DNA of 64,000 nt from Prosthecobacter sp. (GCF_034366625.1 NZ_JAXMIH010000010.1:62001-126000); one strand, 5' to 3'; numbered from the stretch's first letter, positions 20,864 through 28,767 are shown. Notes: generated by a model not told the origin, from the letters alone. Numbers and translations are program-made.

Positions 20864-21025
20864 GGGCGCGTTCGGACAACGCGCCCGTGAGTGACACAGG
20901 CTGCCAGCCTGTGGGCTCGGAAACTTAGAATTGAAAGCACAGGCAGGCTGCCTGTCTCACGCCCCCAAGGTAGGGAGGCTGGTCCCCAGCGGCCGGGTTT
21001 GGCGGCGCGTTGAGGACAACGCGCC
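20864..21025. repeat. Cluster of four short palindromes
   Basis: Stems: GGGCGCGTT/AACGCGCCC (20864-20886), CACAGGCTG/CAGCCTGTG (20895-20913), ACAGGCAG/CTGCCTGT (20939-20955) and GGCGCGTTG/CAACGCGCC (21004-21025). The first and last are versions of one motif, as are the middle two. The second recurs at 39766-39782. REP-like extragenic palindromes. Confidence 0.6.
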
Positions 21026-21040
21026 CTACCTCCGCAGCGC

Positions 21041-21124
21041 CAGGATCAGTTCATCTTCAAGGACGGGCACACCGGCATCTACGCCGAGGTGCGCGTCAAC
21101 GGCGGCTGGACTACAGGGCCATGA
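21041..21124 (+). pseudogene. Possible C-terminal gene remnant
   Basis: A 27-codon run ending in TGA (21122-21124) reads QDQFIFKDGHTGIYAEV then RVNGGWTTGP. The composition is protein-like and alternates hydrophobic and polar residues like beta strands, unlike the surrounding repeats. No start or upstream domain exists in frame; a palindrome (21004-21025) abuts it. It may be the tail of a deleted gene; I cannot name the family. Confidence 0.25.
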
Positions 21125-21228
21125 GCGCATCCTCCGAAAAGAGTTGGAAAGACCGGCGACCAGGCCCTGCGGCCGTGAGAGGCGGTCAAACCTCTGAAAA
21201 TCACGTCCTTGTGCCGTGTCGGCTCCGT

Positions 21229-21396
21229 CAGCCGTCGGGTAGATCGAATCAGCCCTTGGGTGGATTGAGCCAGCCGTAGGATTTATTGAGCCAACCGTCG
21301 GGTTGATTGAATCAACCATTGGGTTGATCGAGCCAGCCGTAGGATTGATCGAGCCAATCATCGGGTTGATCGAATCAGCCCTCGGGTTGGTCGAGT
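21229..21396. repeat. Tandem repeat, 8 units of 21 bp
   Basis: Eight contiguous, perfectly phased 21-bp units with consensus near CAGCCGTCGGGTTGATCGAAT/C. Variation sits mainly at positions 2-9, 15-17 and the last base, and no spacers are present. Because 21 is a multiple of three, only the minus strand stays open throughout, giving heptads of the form SINPxxG/D. The plus-strand frames are broken by TAG and TGA inside units. Confidence 0.85.
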
Positions 21397-21583
21397 TGGG
21401 GTGACGCAGGAAAGGGTCACAGGAAAGGGGCAGGTGACGATTCGTGACAGGCGCGAGGTGGAGAGAGGAGGAGACGGCTGCGCCGGAGACTTGGAGAAGA
21501 GGAGACATGGAGACTGGGAGAAGTGGGGATGAGGAGAACCGCATTGACGGAGTCGCGCGGATTGTGTTTCCTCGGATACCCAC

Positions 21584-22177
21584 ATGAAGCGCGCATTCAC
21601 CCATGCCCCTAGGCTCACCGCCATGAAGCTGCCATCACTGGCGCTCCTGGGGTCGATCTTGTGGGTGCTTTTCGTGACTGTTGCCCATTCGGATGCCGGG
21701 TGGAACGAGGGTGTGTTTTTTCTTTGCTACGGCGTCAACGTTGTCTGGGGATCTGCGTGGGTGATTCGACTTCTCGTCTATGCATGGAAGTCACGATTTG
21801 GAGTGGTCACTAAACGCCGAAGACTCGCTTATTGGGCCATCGAGCCACTGGCCTTGATTCTTGCGGTCGTCATCTCCCATAGTAAGGTGCCCTTTTATCT
21901 TCGCTTCATGGCATCCCGACCTTCGTTGGAGCATTATGTTCAGTCGATGAAGGACCCCGAACGTGATTCCCGGATCTGGGTGGGTCTCTATCTGATTCGT
22001 GAGAGGACGGAGATGCTGCCTGACGGTGTGGTTCGCTTTATCACATGCGACAGCGGATTCGGCGACCATGCCGGATTTGCCTTTGCTCCGAAATCATCAC
22101 CCCCCGTCATTGGCGAAGACAGCTATACGAAGCTGCCCTTTGCGGAAGGCTGGTACCATTGGGATCGCAGTTGGTAG
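21584..22177 (+). CDS. Small integral membrane protein, unknown function
   Basis: 197 aa. Three likely membrane helices at about 15-36 (LPSLALLGSILWVLFVTVA), 46-68 and 84-102. The C-terminal 95 residues are soluble and aromatic, ending GWYHWDRSW. Either Met1 or Met14 (21623) could be the start. The gene is AT-richer than its neighbours. A TTGACG box (21544-21549) lies upstream but with a poor -10. I do not recognise the family; the composition and hydrophobic periodicity make it a credible gene. Confidence 0.6.
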   Translation: MKRAFTHAPRLTAMKLPSLALLGSILWVLFVTVAHSDAGWNEGVFFLCYGVNVVWGSAWVIRLLVYAWKSRFGVVTKRRRLAYWAIEPLALILAVVISHSKVPFYLRFMASRPSLEHYVQSMKDPERDSRIWVGLYLIRERTEMLPDGVVRFITCDSGFGDHAGFAFAPKSSPPVIGEDSYTKLPFAEGWYHWDRSW

Positions 22178-22243
22178 CAACGAGCAGTGGAGAGGGTGAG
22201 ATGGGAGGGCAAACGTCCCGGTTTGCCGAAGTCGGAAATGCAG

Positions 22244-22290
22244 GAACCGGAGCGCAGCGGAGATAGCCAGCCGCAGGCTGCCCGCAGGGA
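22244..22290 (-). repeat. Dispersed GC-rich repeat, intergenic copy 2
   Basis: Read on the minus strand it is CCCTGCGGGCAGCCTG followed by GGCTGGCTATCTCCGC and GCTCCGGTTC. It lines up with the in-frame transposase insertion at 8869-8934 over the CCCTGCGGGCAGCCTG core and the following GGCTnTCTC segment. The remainder of the 22178-22442 gap shows no gene, only a small GGCAAAC/GGTTTGCC dyad at 22207-22227. Confidence 0.6.
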
Positions 22291-22442
22291 TGGTGAAGCC
22301 AGGCAACATTTCCCTCCTGATCAAAGCGATGTCTCCAAGTCTCCTGAGCACCCGCCTGCATCGCTGTGCAAAGCACTGCGGCTGGCAGCGAATCTCCGCG
22401 TCTTCTGGGACGTGGCTAAGCGGCGGAGGATCGAGGGGCCAG

Positions 22443-23759
22443 CTACGGCGCTGGCAGATAAGCCGCCGCGAGGTCGATCTTGAAGCGCCAGCTCACGACT
22501 TCGGCGGGCTGGGTGGCATCGCGCTGGAAGCTGAGGCTGACGGCGCATTCTTCGCGGCGCAGTTTGTAGGGGAACTGGAAGCGCACGATCATGGTGGCGG
22601 GGTCGTAGTGCGCGGGCACGGTGCCGAGTCCGGCGATGCGCAGCTTGATGCTCTCCGGCATGAGGGTGCCGATCTTTTTCAAATCGGCCTCGATGACGGG
22701 CATGCGGTTGGCGACGACGGCGTCGGGCTTGGGTGTGAGCAGGATGAGCTGCTCGCCCTTCTCGTTCTTGGCATCGGCGACGAGGAATTTGTTGGAGCCG
22801 ACATCGCCCCGGCCACGGAAGCTGGTGGCGAGCTTGAAGTTGGTGTCGCTGTCGCCGTGGATGATGTAGCGGCCGAGTTTGCCGTTGGGCGTGTCCCAGG
22901 TGACTTTCTGGCCGTTGACGGTGACGAGGGATTCGTAGCCAATCTGCAAGCCGGTCTCCATGATGGCATCGTCAAAGATGCCGAAGGGGTAGGCGAAGGA
23001 GGTGACCTTGATCTTGAGGTTCTGCTCCAGGAAATCTCGCGAGTCCTTCAGCTCACCGAGCACCCACTGCTGGAAGTCGGCTTCGGTCTTGGCGCTGCGG
23101 GGGCGCTTCTTGAGGCTTTCATGCGAGACGCTGTGGCTGCCGATCTCACAGCCGTGCTGCATCATCTCCTTGATCTGGTCCCAGCTCAGCGAGCGGCCGC
23201 CGATGTTGACGTACTTTTTGTAGAGATAGACGGTGAAGGGGAAGCCGAAGTCGCGCAGGACGGGATAGGCATAGGTGTGAACGCCCTCCCAGCCGTCATC
23301 CATGGTGATGACGATGGCTTCTTCGGGGATGTTCTTCTCGCCCTTCTTCCAGGCCATGACATCGCTGAGTGAGATGACGGGGATCTTGGAGTCCTTGATG
23401 GCCTGCATCTGCTCGCGGAACTTGGTGGAGGCGATGAGCATGGGGCTGCCGCCGCGCTCGCGGAAGTCGTGGTAGCCGAGGATGGAGACGACGGAGGATT
23501 TGTTGAGCTCGAAGGCCGTGGCTTTGGGAACGTCGGGCTCCGGTGCGGCCGTGGCGAGCAGCGCGGACTCCTGCAGCTTCTTTTCAATGGCCTGTTCCTC
23601 GGGGGTGAGGACGGGTTCGGCAGGTTTGGGCGGTGGCGGTGGTTTGGGGGTGACGCCGCTCTGCTCGGCAAGCCGGCGCAGCTTGTCCTCAATGCGCTTG
23701 CAGGAGGGCAGCGTGCCGAGGGCGAGGAGGACGAGGAGAATGAGAGAGGCAAAACGCAT
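22443..23759 (-). CDS. Polysaccharide deacetylase (NodB/CE4) lipoprotein
   Basis: 438 aa. Lipoprotein leader with LPSC (17-20). A basic and proline-rich linker (PKPPPPPKP) follows. The CE4 core starts at SILGYHDF; motif 1 is MDDG (153-156, Asp154/155) and motif 2 is SHSVSH (208-213) with His209 and His213 as metal ligands, followed by FAYPFG. CE4 enzymes remove N- or O-acetyl groups from peptidoglycan or exopolysaccharide with a divalent metal. The C-terminal 150 residues are an extra domain of unknown fold. Last gene of a four-gene operon; it begins 5 bp after the preceding stop. Confidence 0.88.
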   Translation of the reverse strand: MRFASLILLVLLALGTLPSCKRIEDKLRRLAEQSGVTPKPPPPPKPAEPVLTPEEQAIEKKLQESALLATAAPEPDVPKATAFELNKSSVVSILGYHDFRERGGSPMLIASTKFREQMQAIKDSKIPVISLSDVMAWKKGEKNIPEEAIVITMDDGWEGVHTYAYPVLRDFGFPFTVYLYKKYVNIGGRSLSWDQIKEMMQHGCEIGSHSVSHESLKKRPRSAKTEADFQQWVLGELKDSRDFLEQNLKIKVTSFAYPFGIFDDAIMETGLQIGYESLVTVNGQKVTWDTPNGKLGRYIIHGDSDTNFKLATSFRGRGDVGSNKFLVADAKNEKGEQLILLTPKPDAVVANRMPVIEADLKKIGTLMPESIKLRIAGLGTVPAHYDPATMIVRFQFPYKLRREECAVSLSFQRDATQPAEVVSWRFKIDLAAAYLPAP

Positions 23760-23764
23760 GGAAA

Positions 23765-24511
23765 CTAGGGATTGGGGGCGGCAGGTCGCGGCCGGGTGAT
23801 GAGCAGGCTTTTGAGGATGAGCTTCGGGCTGGTTTTGTCACCGGCGCTGAGGCGCAGTGTTTCGCCGCGATGGTCGCCGGTCAAGGTGAGGCTGCCGAGG
23901 CGCAGGATGCGGAAGGTCTGCGCGTCCTTGGTGGCACGGTCAGTGGCCAGTTCCTTTTCGACCGTCTGACCGTTGAATTCGACGCGGATGGTCAAGGGCG
24001 CGGCAAGCTCGGGGCAGGCATATTGCAGCAGGATGTCGTAGGTGCCGGCGGCGATGAGTTCGATGCGCCAGTCTGCCTCCCCGATGGTGGCGGTCTCGGC
24101 ATTGGCGGCAGGCGTGGGTGAAACGGTCTGTGCCAGCGCGGGGGAAAGCGCGATGAGCGCCTGCTTGCGCTCGATGGGAATGGGAGCAGGCGGTGGCGCG
24201 GGCATGGGCATGGCTCCCGAGAGCGACTGCTGCATGGCGATGAGGTCCAGCACACCACCCGCGCTGATGACCTGCTGGATGCGCGTGACTTCGGCCTCAT
24301 AGGCGGTCTTGTCGGTGGCGGTGGCGGCCTGGCGCTGCAATTCGACGAGATACTTGCCCAGCAGTGGAATGTGCCGTGCGCTCAGTTCCTTCTGATAGAT
24401 GCCTTCCATCTGCTGCAGACGTGTGATGGCGGCCGGTGGAGCAGGCTGCTGGGCCACGGAGGGAGGAACCAGCAGTGCCAGGCAAAAGACAAGCGTGAGC
24501 AGGCGCATCAT
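23765..24511 (-). CDS. Secreted protein of unknown function, operon gene 3
   Basis: 248 aa. Two adjacent ATGs (24511 and 24508); the first overlaps the previous stop as ATGA. Signal peptide MRLLTLVFCLALLVPPSVAQ. Residues 25-90 form a helical segment with ITRLQQMEGIYQKEL and YLVELQRQAA, then a proline linker (APPPAPIPIE), then a C-terminal beta-rich domain (about 140-248) with GTYDILLQYACP. The latter resembles ligand- or carbohydrate-binding jelly rolls. The two upstream genes share the order helical segment then beta domain. No family recognised. Confidence 0.7.
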   Translation of the reverse strand: MMRLLTLVFCLALLVPPSVAQQPAPPAAITRLQQMEGIYQKELSARHIPLLGKYLVELQRQAATATDKTAYEAEVTRIQQVISAGGVLDLIAMQQSLSGAMPMPAPPPAPIPIERKQALIALSPALAQTVSPTPAANAETATIGEADWRIELIAAGTYDILLQYACPELAAPLTIRVEFNGQTVEKELATDRATKDAQTFRILRLGSLTLTGDHRGETLRLSAGDKTSPKLILKSLLITRPRPAAPNP

Positions 24512-26007
24512 GGGGCTTTCCCTCCGTTCGTTTCCGCCGAGAGCGCCCAGGCTCCGGGGGCAGGCTGGCGTTTTTTGGCGGCGTTTTCACGGGCGCTGAG
24601 CGTTGCGATGAAGGCCTTCTCCGTGGCGCTGCGTCGTTCATCGCGTGACGGCGGCACCACGGCGGCGAGTCCGTGATCGACGAGCACGTTTTGATACAAG
24701 CCGACATCCGGCAGGAACAGCAGCGCGGCCTGGGTGCCGTCCTTGTCACGATCCGGGCGGATGAGGAGCCGCAGTGGCTTGTCGTGCAGGTAACCGGCGG
24801 TGAATTCGCGTGCGTCACGGCCCACGGCCACGGCATCCTCGTCATCCATGTTGAAGTGCTTCGCGAATCGCTTCACGCCAGGATCCTTTTCATCCACCGG
24901 GGCGCAATCGATCCACAGCAGGCGCACGGCGATGGTGCGGCCTTCGTGAACCACGTTGAAGCGCTCGCCAGACAAGGGTTCCTCATCGGCAAGACGTGCG
25001 TCACTGATGTCTTCAAAGCCATCAAGGCTGCCGCCCGTGGCGATGGCACGCAGGCCGGTGGGACCGGTTTTTTGATCGCTGAGCCGCTGGATGCGGCGTG
25101 TTTCGGCCTCGATCTGTTCCTTCAAGGCAGTCTTGCCCATGGCCAGCTTCTGCAAATCGGCGAGGTAAGTGGTGGCGGCGTTTTTTCTGGCCGTGTCGAG
25201 CGCCGCCTTCAACGTGGCGGTGGCCTGCTGCATGGCCGTGGTGGAACTCGTCAGGATGGTGGCGGCCACCGGGACGGCGGTTTCCTCGGTGACGGGCACC
25301 AGACGCAGATTGCGAATGCGGATGATGTTCGCGGGATAACCGGCAGTGGTGGCGAAACGCAACGTGACCGGGCTGTGGCTGAAGTTGAGCGGGCCGACAC
25401 GCACGGTGACGAAGGTGGTCTCATCCGTGCTGCGGGCGATCTCAAAGGTGCGGCGGTTTTCCGAGGAATTGCCCAGCAGCGTGACTTCGTTGAACTCAAA
25501 CAGGGCGCTCTGCTGCGGCTGAAATTTGGACGAGGCGTAGATGCTGCCGGCCACGGGTGCGTCGCTCATGTTGACCTCGAATTCGAGATGGTAGCGACCG
25601 GGCAGGATGCGGAAGTTCAGCCACTCAGCGCCGCTGCCGTTCGAGCGCCAGCCGCCGAGCGTTTCGCCCGAGGCTTGGGCGGAACCTGTGAGTCTTGCTT
25701 GTGCCAAGGGCAGGGGAGTGGCGAGGCTGGACACGGTGCCGGTGTACAGCGCCTGCAATTGCTCGCGGCGCTGGCGGATGGCGCGCGCCTCTTCGTAATC
25801 TCCCGTCGCGGCGACTTCCGCTTCCGTCCTGGCCAGCGCACGCTCGTATTGCTGGGTGAGGAGCTGTGAGTCCGCCATCACCTGACGCAGAAACGCCGCG
25901 CGTGTGGCGATGAGCGCGTCCGGCTCCGAGGGCGCCGTCTGGGCATGCAAGGCCAGGCAGGCGCAGGCATGCAGGGCGGTGATCCAGACTGGCAGGCGGT
26001 GTTTCAT
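24508..26007 (-). CDS. Secreted coiled-coil/beta-domain protein with nuclease-like C-terminus
   Basis: 499 aa. Signal peptide ends near ALHAQ. Residues 30-95 are a coiled coil (TQQYERALARTEAEVAATG), then a beta-rich domain (about 110-235) containing LPGRYHLEFEVN. A second helical stretch spans 250-310. The C-terminus (about 345-465) follows the staphylococcal-nuclease order: TIAVRLLWIDCAP, GRDAREFTAGYL, DKDGTQAALLFL, NVLVDHGLAAV. The arginine normally found in the GR-LA motif is replaced (DGTQAA), so nuclease activity is doubtful. Overlaps its neighbours by 4 bp on both sides (ATGA), so it is translationally coupled. Confidence 0.72.
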   Translation of the reverse strand: MKHRLPVWITALHACACLALHAQTAPSEPDALIATRAAFLRQVMADSQLLTQQYERALARTEAEVAATGDYEEARAIRQRREQLQALYTGTVSSLATPLPLAQARLTGSAQASGETLGGWRSNGSGAEWLNFRILPGRYHLEFEVNMSDAPVAGSIYASSKFQPQQSALFEFNEVTLLGNSSENRRTFEIARSTDETTFVTVRVGPLNFSHSPVTLRFATTAGYPANIIRIRNLRLVPVTEETAVPVAATILTSSTTAMQQATATLKAALDTARKNAATTYLADLQKLAMGKTALKEQIEAETRRIQRLSDQKTGPTGLRAIATGGSLDGFEDISDARLADEEPLSGERFNVVHEGRTIAVRLLWIDCAPVDEKDPGVKRFAKHFNMDDEDAVAVGRDAREFTAGYLHDKPLRLLIRPDRDKDGTQAALLFLPDVGLYQNVLVDHGLAAVVPPSRDERRSATEKAFIATLSARENAAKKRQPAPGAWALSAETNGGKAP

Positions 26008-26717
26008 CGGGATGCGGGCACCAGTTCCACGGCCAGCAGTTGCATCAGGTTGTTGGTGACGAGTGATTGCGCGGCGAGGGTGAGCGTGCCGGAGCCGTCG
26101 CTGACCTTGAGGGTGCCGGCGTTGCGTTCCTCGGGGCCTTTGAGCGTGGTTTCAATGGTCGTGGTGAGCGTGAAACGAGCCTCTTTGATCAACAACTGGC
26201 CGCCCTCCGCGGCACCGCAGCGATAGCGCAGCATCACCTCGTAACCACCGGGCGGCAGCGCGGGCAGCTTCCAGGTGGCGGCAGCGCCGATCTTTGACCA
26301 GCCGGTGATGGCACCCCCTTCGCGTCGCAGATCGCTCAAGGTGGCGGAGTCGAGCGGGAGCTTGATGCGCTCCGGCAGCATCGCGGTCTTGAGCGCACGT
26401 TCGCGGGTTTGCAGCAGCAGCAGTTCCTTGTCGAGCCGGCCCAGCTCGTTTTGCAGGCGCTTGCGCTCGTCGCGCGCGGTGATCGCGGCGTCGTAATCGC
26501 GGGCATCGGCGAATTGTTTTTCCAAACCGGCCAGCGTGGTGATCTGCTGCTTCACCGGCGCGAGACTGGATTCGATGAGGCTGCGTTCGTAGCCGAGCCG
26601 CAGCAGGGCGATCTCCTGGCTCGCGCCCGGATCATCCGTGCGCTTCTCCGCCGCCGGGACCGACATGGCGAGCCCCATGCCGATGAACGTGCATGCAAGG
26701 ACGAGAGCGGGTTTCAC
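26004..26717 (-). CDS. Secreted coiled-coil/beta-domain protein, operon gene 1
   Basis: 237 aa, GTG start at 26717, signal peptide ending SVPAAE. Residues 35-115 are a long coiled coil (YERSLIESSLAPVKQQI, RDERKRLQNELGRLDKELL). Residues 130-237 are beta-rich with ALPPGGYEVMLRYRCG, the same GxY-V-hydrophobic signature as in the two following genes, so the three look like divergent paralogues. The stop overlaps the next ATG (ATGA). First gene of the operon, divergent from the esterase gene at 26868. Confidence 0.7.
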   Translation of the reverse strand: MKPALVLACTFIGMGLAMSVPAAEKRTDDPGASQEIALLRLGYERSLIESSLAPVKQQITTLAGLEKQFADARDYDAAITARDERKRLQNELGRLDKELLLLQTRERALKTAMLPERIKLPLDSATLSDLRREGGAITGWSKIGAAATWKLPALPPGGYEVMLRYRCGAAEGGQLLIKEARFTLTTTIETTLKGPEERNAGTLKVSDGSGTLTLAAQSLVTNNLMQLLAVELVPASR

Positions 26718-26750
26718 GCGTGAGAAAGAAGGGGTTGGAAGGAGAAGGGG

Positions 26751-26778
26751 ATGCTAGCCGGAGCACCCGTTGAAACAA
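26751..26778 (-). promoter_or_regulatory. Possible promoter of the four-gene operon
   Basis: On the minus strand TTGTTT (26778-26773), a 16-bp spacer and TAGCAT (26756-26751), about 34 nt before the GTG start of the first gene. Both boxes deviate from consensus, so this is tentative. Confidence 0.3.
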
Positions 26779-26867
26779 GCCGGAAGTCAGCCATGTGGAA
26801 TGGGGAATGCACCCCACCCGGAGAAAATCACGCTGGCGGCCCGATTCCGCTTCTGCCAGCATGCCAA

Positions 26868-28337
26868 ATGCGCTCCATCCTCGCTCTTTTGCTCCTCACT
26901 CGCATCGCTCTCGCCGCCGAGCCCGAGTTCCCGCTCACCGCCGATTCCCAGCCGCAGCCGAACGTGCCGAAGGGCACCATGCTGAAGGACAACCACACTG
27001 CGAAGGAAGGCAGCGTCTTCCCCGGCACGCAGCGCGAATACCAGATCTACCTGCCCGCCGGTTTCGACAAAACGCAACCCGCATCCTTCATGGTCTTCCA
27101 GGACGGTGTCATCTATCAGGCGCCTGTCGTCTTCGACAATCTCATCGCCAAAAAGGACATCCCGCCGCTCGTCGGCATCTTCATCAAGCCAGGCGTCGTT
27201 CCCGCCGCGAATGACAACGCCCTGCCGCGCTTCAACCGTAGCTACGAGTACGACAGCATCACGCCCACCTACTCGCAGTTCCTCATCGACGAGTTCCTGC
27301 CCGCCATCGAGTCCAAGCACGGCCTCAAACTCAGCACCGATCCGAATCACGCCGCCATCTCCGGCAACAGCAGCGGCGGCATCTGCGCCTTCATGGCCGC
27401 GTGGCATCGCCCCGACCGTTTCCGTCGCGTGTTCACCGGTGTCGGCACCTACGTCGGCATACATGGCGCCGATCAACTGCCCGTCCTCGTCCGCAAATTT
27501 GAACCCAAGCCCCTCCGCGTCTTCCTGCAAAGCGGCACCGGCGACAACAACCTCTACTGCGGCGACTGGTGGATGGCCAACCAGATGATGGAACGCAGCC
27601 TCACCTGGGCCGGCTACGACGTGAACCACGCCTGGGGCGAAGGCGGCCACAACGCCAAACACGCCTCCCAAATCTTCCCCGACGTGATGCGCTGGCTCTG
27701 GCGCGACTGGCAGACGGACATAGAGGTGAAAGCGAATCCGAAGGGCGAGTCGAAGTGGAAGGGGTATGAGGTGGTGGATGCAGGGGGCAGGTGGGCAGAC
27801 TCTTTGATTGTGAATGCACAGTACCTCAAAGTATCCGCTGACGGTGTCGTTGATCGAAGCACAGATCGACATGCCCGCTCCAAAGACTCTGAAGGTCGCT
27901 ACTTGGGTGCCAAGCCCCTGCCTAACGGGCACACTGCTCTTTCGCCTGACCAATCGATTGTGTACTTAAATTTGCGAGGAACCAACACAGTCTTTTCTGC
28001 CCAGGTGCAGCCGAGCGGTGCATCAAAGCATCTTCAGATGTTCTACAGACTCGAAATGACTTCGATGGGACAATGTAGTGAAGGAGGAATGTGTGTGGAC
28101 ACCGAAGGTCGTCTTTATGTTGCCACCAGTCTTGGCATTCAAGTTTGTGATCAGGCAGGTCGTGTGAACTTCATCATCCCGACCCCAGAAAAGCCACATG
28201 ATGTATGTTTCGGCGGCAAGGACATGAGTGAACTGTACATCGCCTGCGGCTGGAAAAACTACAAACGCCCGACGAAAGCCAAAGGCGTCGTCAGCGGCCA
28301 GCAGCCACCGATCAAGCCCGCGCCGCCGAAGCTGTAG
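26868..28337 (+). CDS. Secreted esterase fused to SMP-30/gluconolactonase-like domain
   Basis: 489 aa from ATG 26868 (MRSILALLLLTRIALA signal peptide). Residues about 40-290 are an esterase-D/enterochelin-esterase-like alpha/beta hydrolase: REYQIYLPAGFD, FQDG, and the nucleophile in SGNSSGG, with the late histidine in EGGHNAKH. Residues 315-489 form a beta-propeller-like region with GMCVDTEGRLYVAT and KPHDVCFGG, like SMP-30. Such fusions are known in PVC bacteria and are thought to act on sugar esters. Between about 27745 and 28225 base composition and codon use shift to AT-richer and then return, suggesting a recombined tract inside the second domain. Confidence 0.82.
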   Translation: MRSILALLLLTRIALAAEPEFPLTADSQPQPNVPKGTMLKDNHTAKEGSVFPGTQREYQIYLPAGFDKTQPASFMVFQDGVIYQAPVVFDNLIAKKDIPPLVGIFIKPGVVPAANDNALPRFNRSYEYDSITPTYSQFLIDEFLPAIESKHGLKLSTDPNHAAISGNSSGGICAFMAAWHRPDRFRRVFTGVGTYVGIHGADQLPVLVRKFEPKPLRVFLQSGTGDNNLYCGDWWMANQMMERSLTWAGYDVNHAWGEGGHNAKHASQIFPDVMRWLWRDWQTDIEVKANPKGESKWKGYEVVDAGGRWADSLIVNAQYLKVSADGVVDRSTDRHARSKDSEGRYLGAKPLPNGHTALSPDQSIVYLNLRGTNTVFSAQVQPSGASKHLQMFYRLEMTSMGQCSEGGMCVDTEGRLYVATSLGIQVCDQAGRVNFIIPTPEKPHDVCFGGKDMSELYIACGWKNYKRPTKAKGVVSGQQPPIKPAPPKL

Positions 28338-28510
28338 GAGCGCGAGTATTTTACTCGCCATTTGTCCGGCCCAGCGTTCTCGAATGCGATTGAGCGCTTT
28401 CGCTGCATCTCTAGCCGTGCGACGCGGCAGGAAAGTCAGGCGAGTAGAATACTCGCGCTCCCGCCTTGCCACTCGACAGGAAAGCCAGGCGAGTGGAATA
28501 CTCGCACTCC
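28337..28510. repeat. Three copies of a 23-bp palindromic repeat
   Basis: Core GGCGAGTARAATACTCGCGCT, self-complementary over GCGAGTA/TACTCGC. Inverted copy at 28337-28359; two direct copies at 28428-28461 and 28477-28510, each preceded by CAGGAAAGYCA to make a 34-bp unit. The first begins on the last base of the esterase stop codon and the last ends 3 bp before the next ATG. No T run. Confidence 0.75.
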
Positions 28511-28513
28511 ACC

Positions 28514-28750
28514 ATGTCCGACCTCGCTTCACTCCGCACGCTCCTGCAACGCCGCCTCGATCTCATCGCCGATCATGCGTTTCGGGATCGCGATGCGGCG
28601 GCGCATCTGGAAGCGCTCAAAAACGTCTCGGAGGAGATCATGGCCGAGCATCAGCGTTTGCGCGCGCAACTGCCGCCACGGCTGAATCATTTCCTCACGC
28701 AGGCCAGTTTCTCGAAGGCGCTGGAATATCTCGATAGCTCGGAAGGCTGA
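28514..28750 (+). CDS. Small helical protein, unknown
   Basis: 78 aa from ATG 28514 (MSDLASLRTLLQRRLDLIAD). Entirely helical and amphipathic, with no signal peptide. Located 17 bp before a sulfatase gene on the same strand. The frame is open upstream but passes through the palindromic repeats, so the internal ATG is the better start. Short four-helix or hairpin proteins of this type often accompany sulfatases in PVC genomes, but I do not know a function. Confidence 0.55.
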   Translation: MSDLASLRTLLQRRLDLIADHAFRDRDAAAHLEALKNVSEEIMAEHQRLRAQLPPRLNHFLTQASFSKALEYLDSSEG

Positions 28751-28767
28751 ACGCGTTCCAGTGGACC

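Larger units (their letters stand above)
20798..21583. other. 786-bp repeat-rich gap without a clear gene
   Basis: Contains four palindromes (20864-21025), a possible gene remnant (21041-21124), an eight-unit 21-bp tandem repeat (21229-21396) and a purine-rich GGAG/GGAGA stretch (about 21470-21535). A 192-codon minus-strand frame (21026-21604) runs through the tandem repeat and would give a SINPxxG heptad protein, but it has no recognisable domain and overlaps the start of the next gene. I do not call it as a gene. Confidence 0.55.

Noticed and set aside
21229-21396. CRISPR array
   Set aside because: Units are contiguous 21-mers with no spacers and no cas genes nearby; it is a tandem repeat.
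28337-28510. CRISPR array
   Set aside because: Only three palindromic copies in mixed orientation with unequal spacing; a dispersed palindromic repeat fits better.
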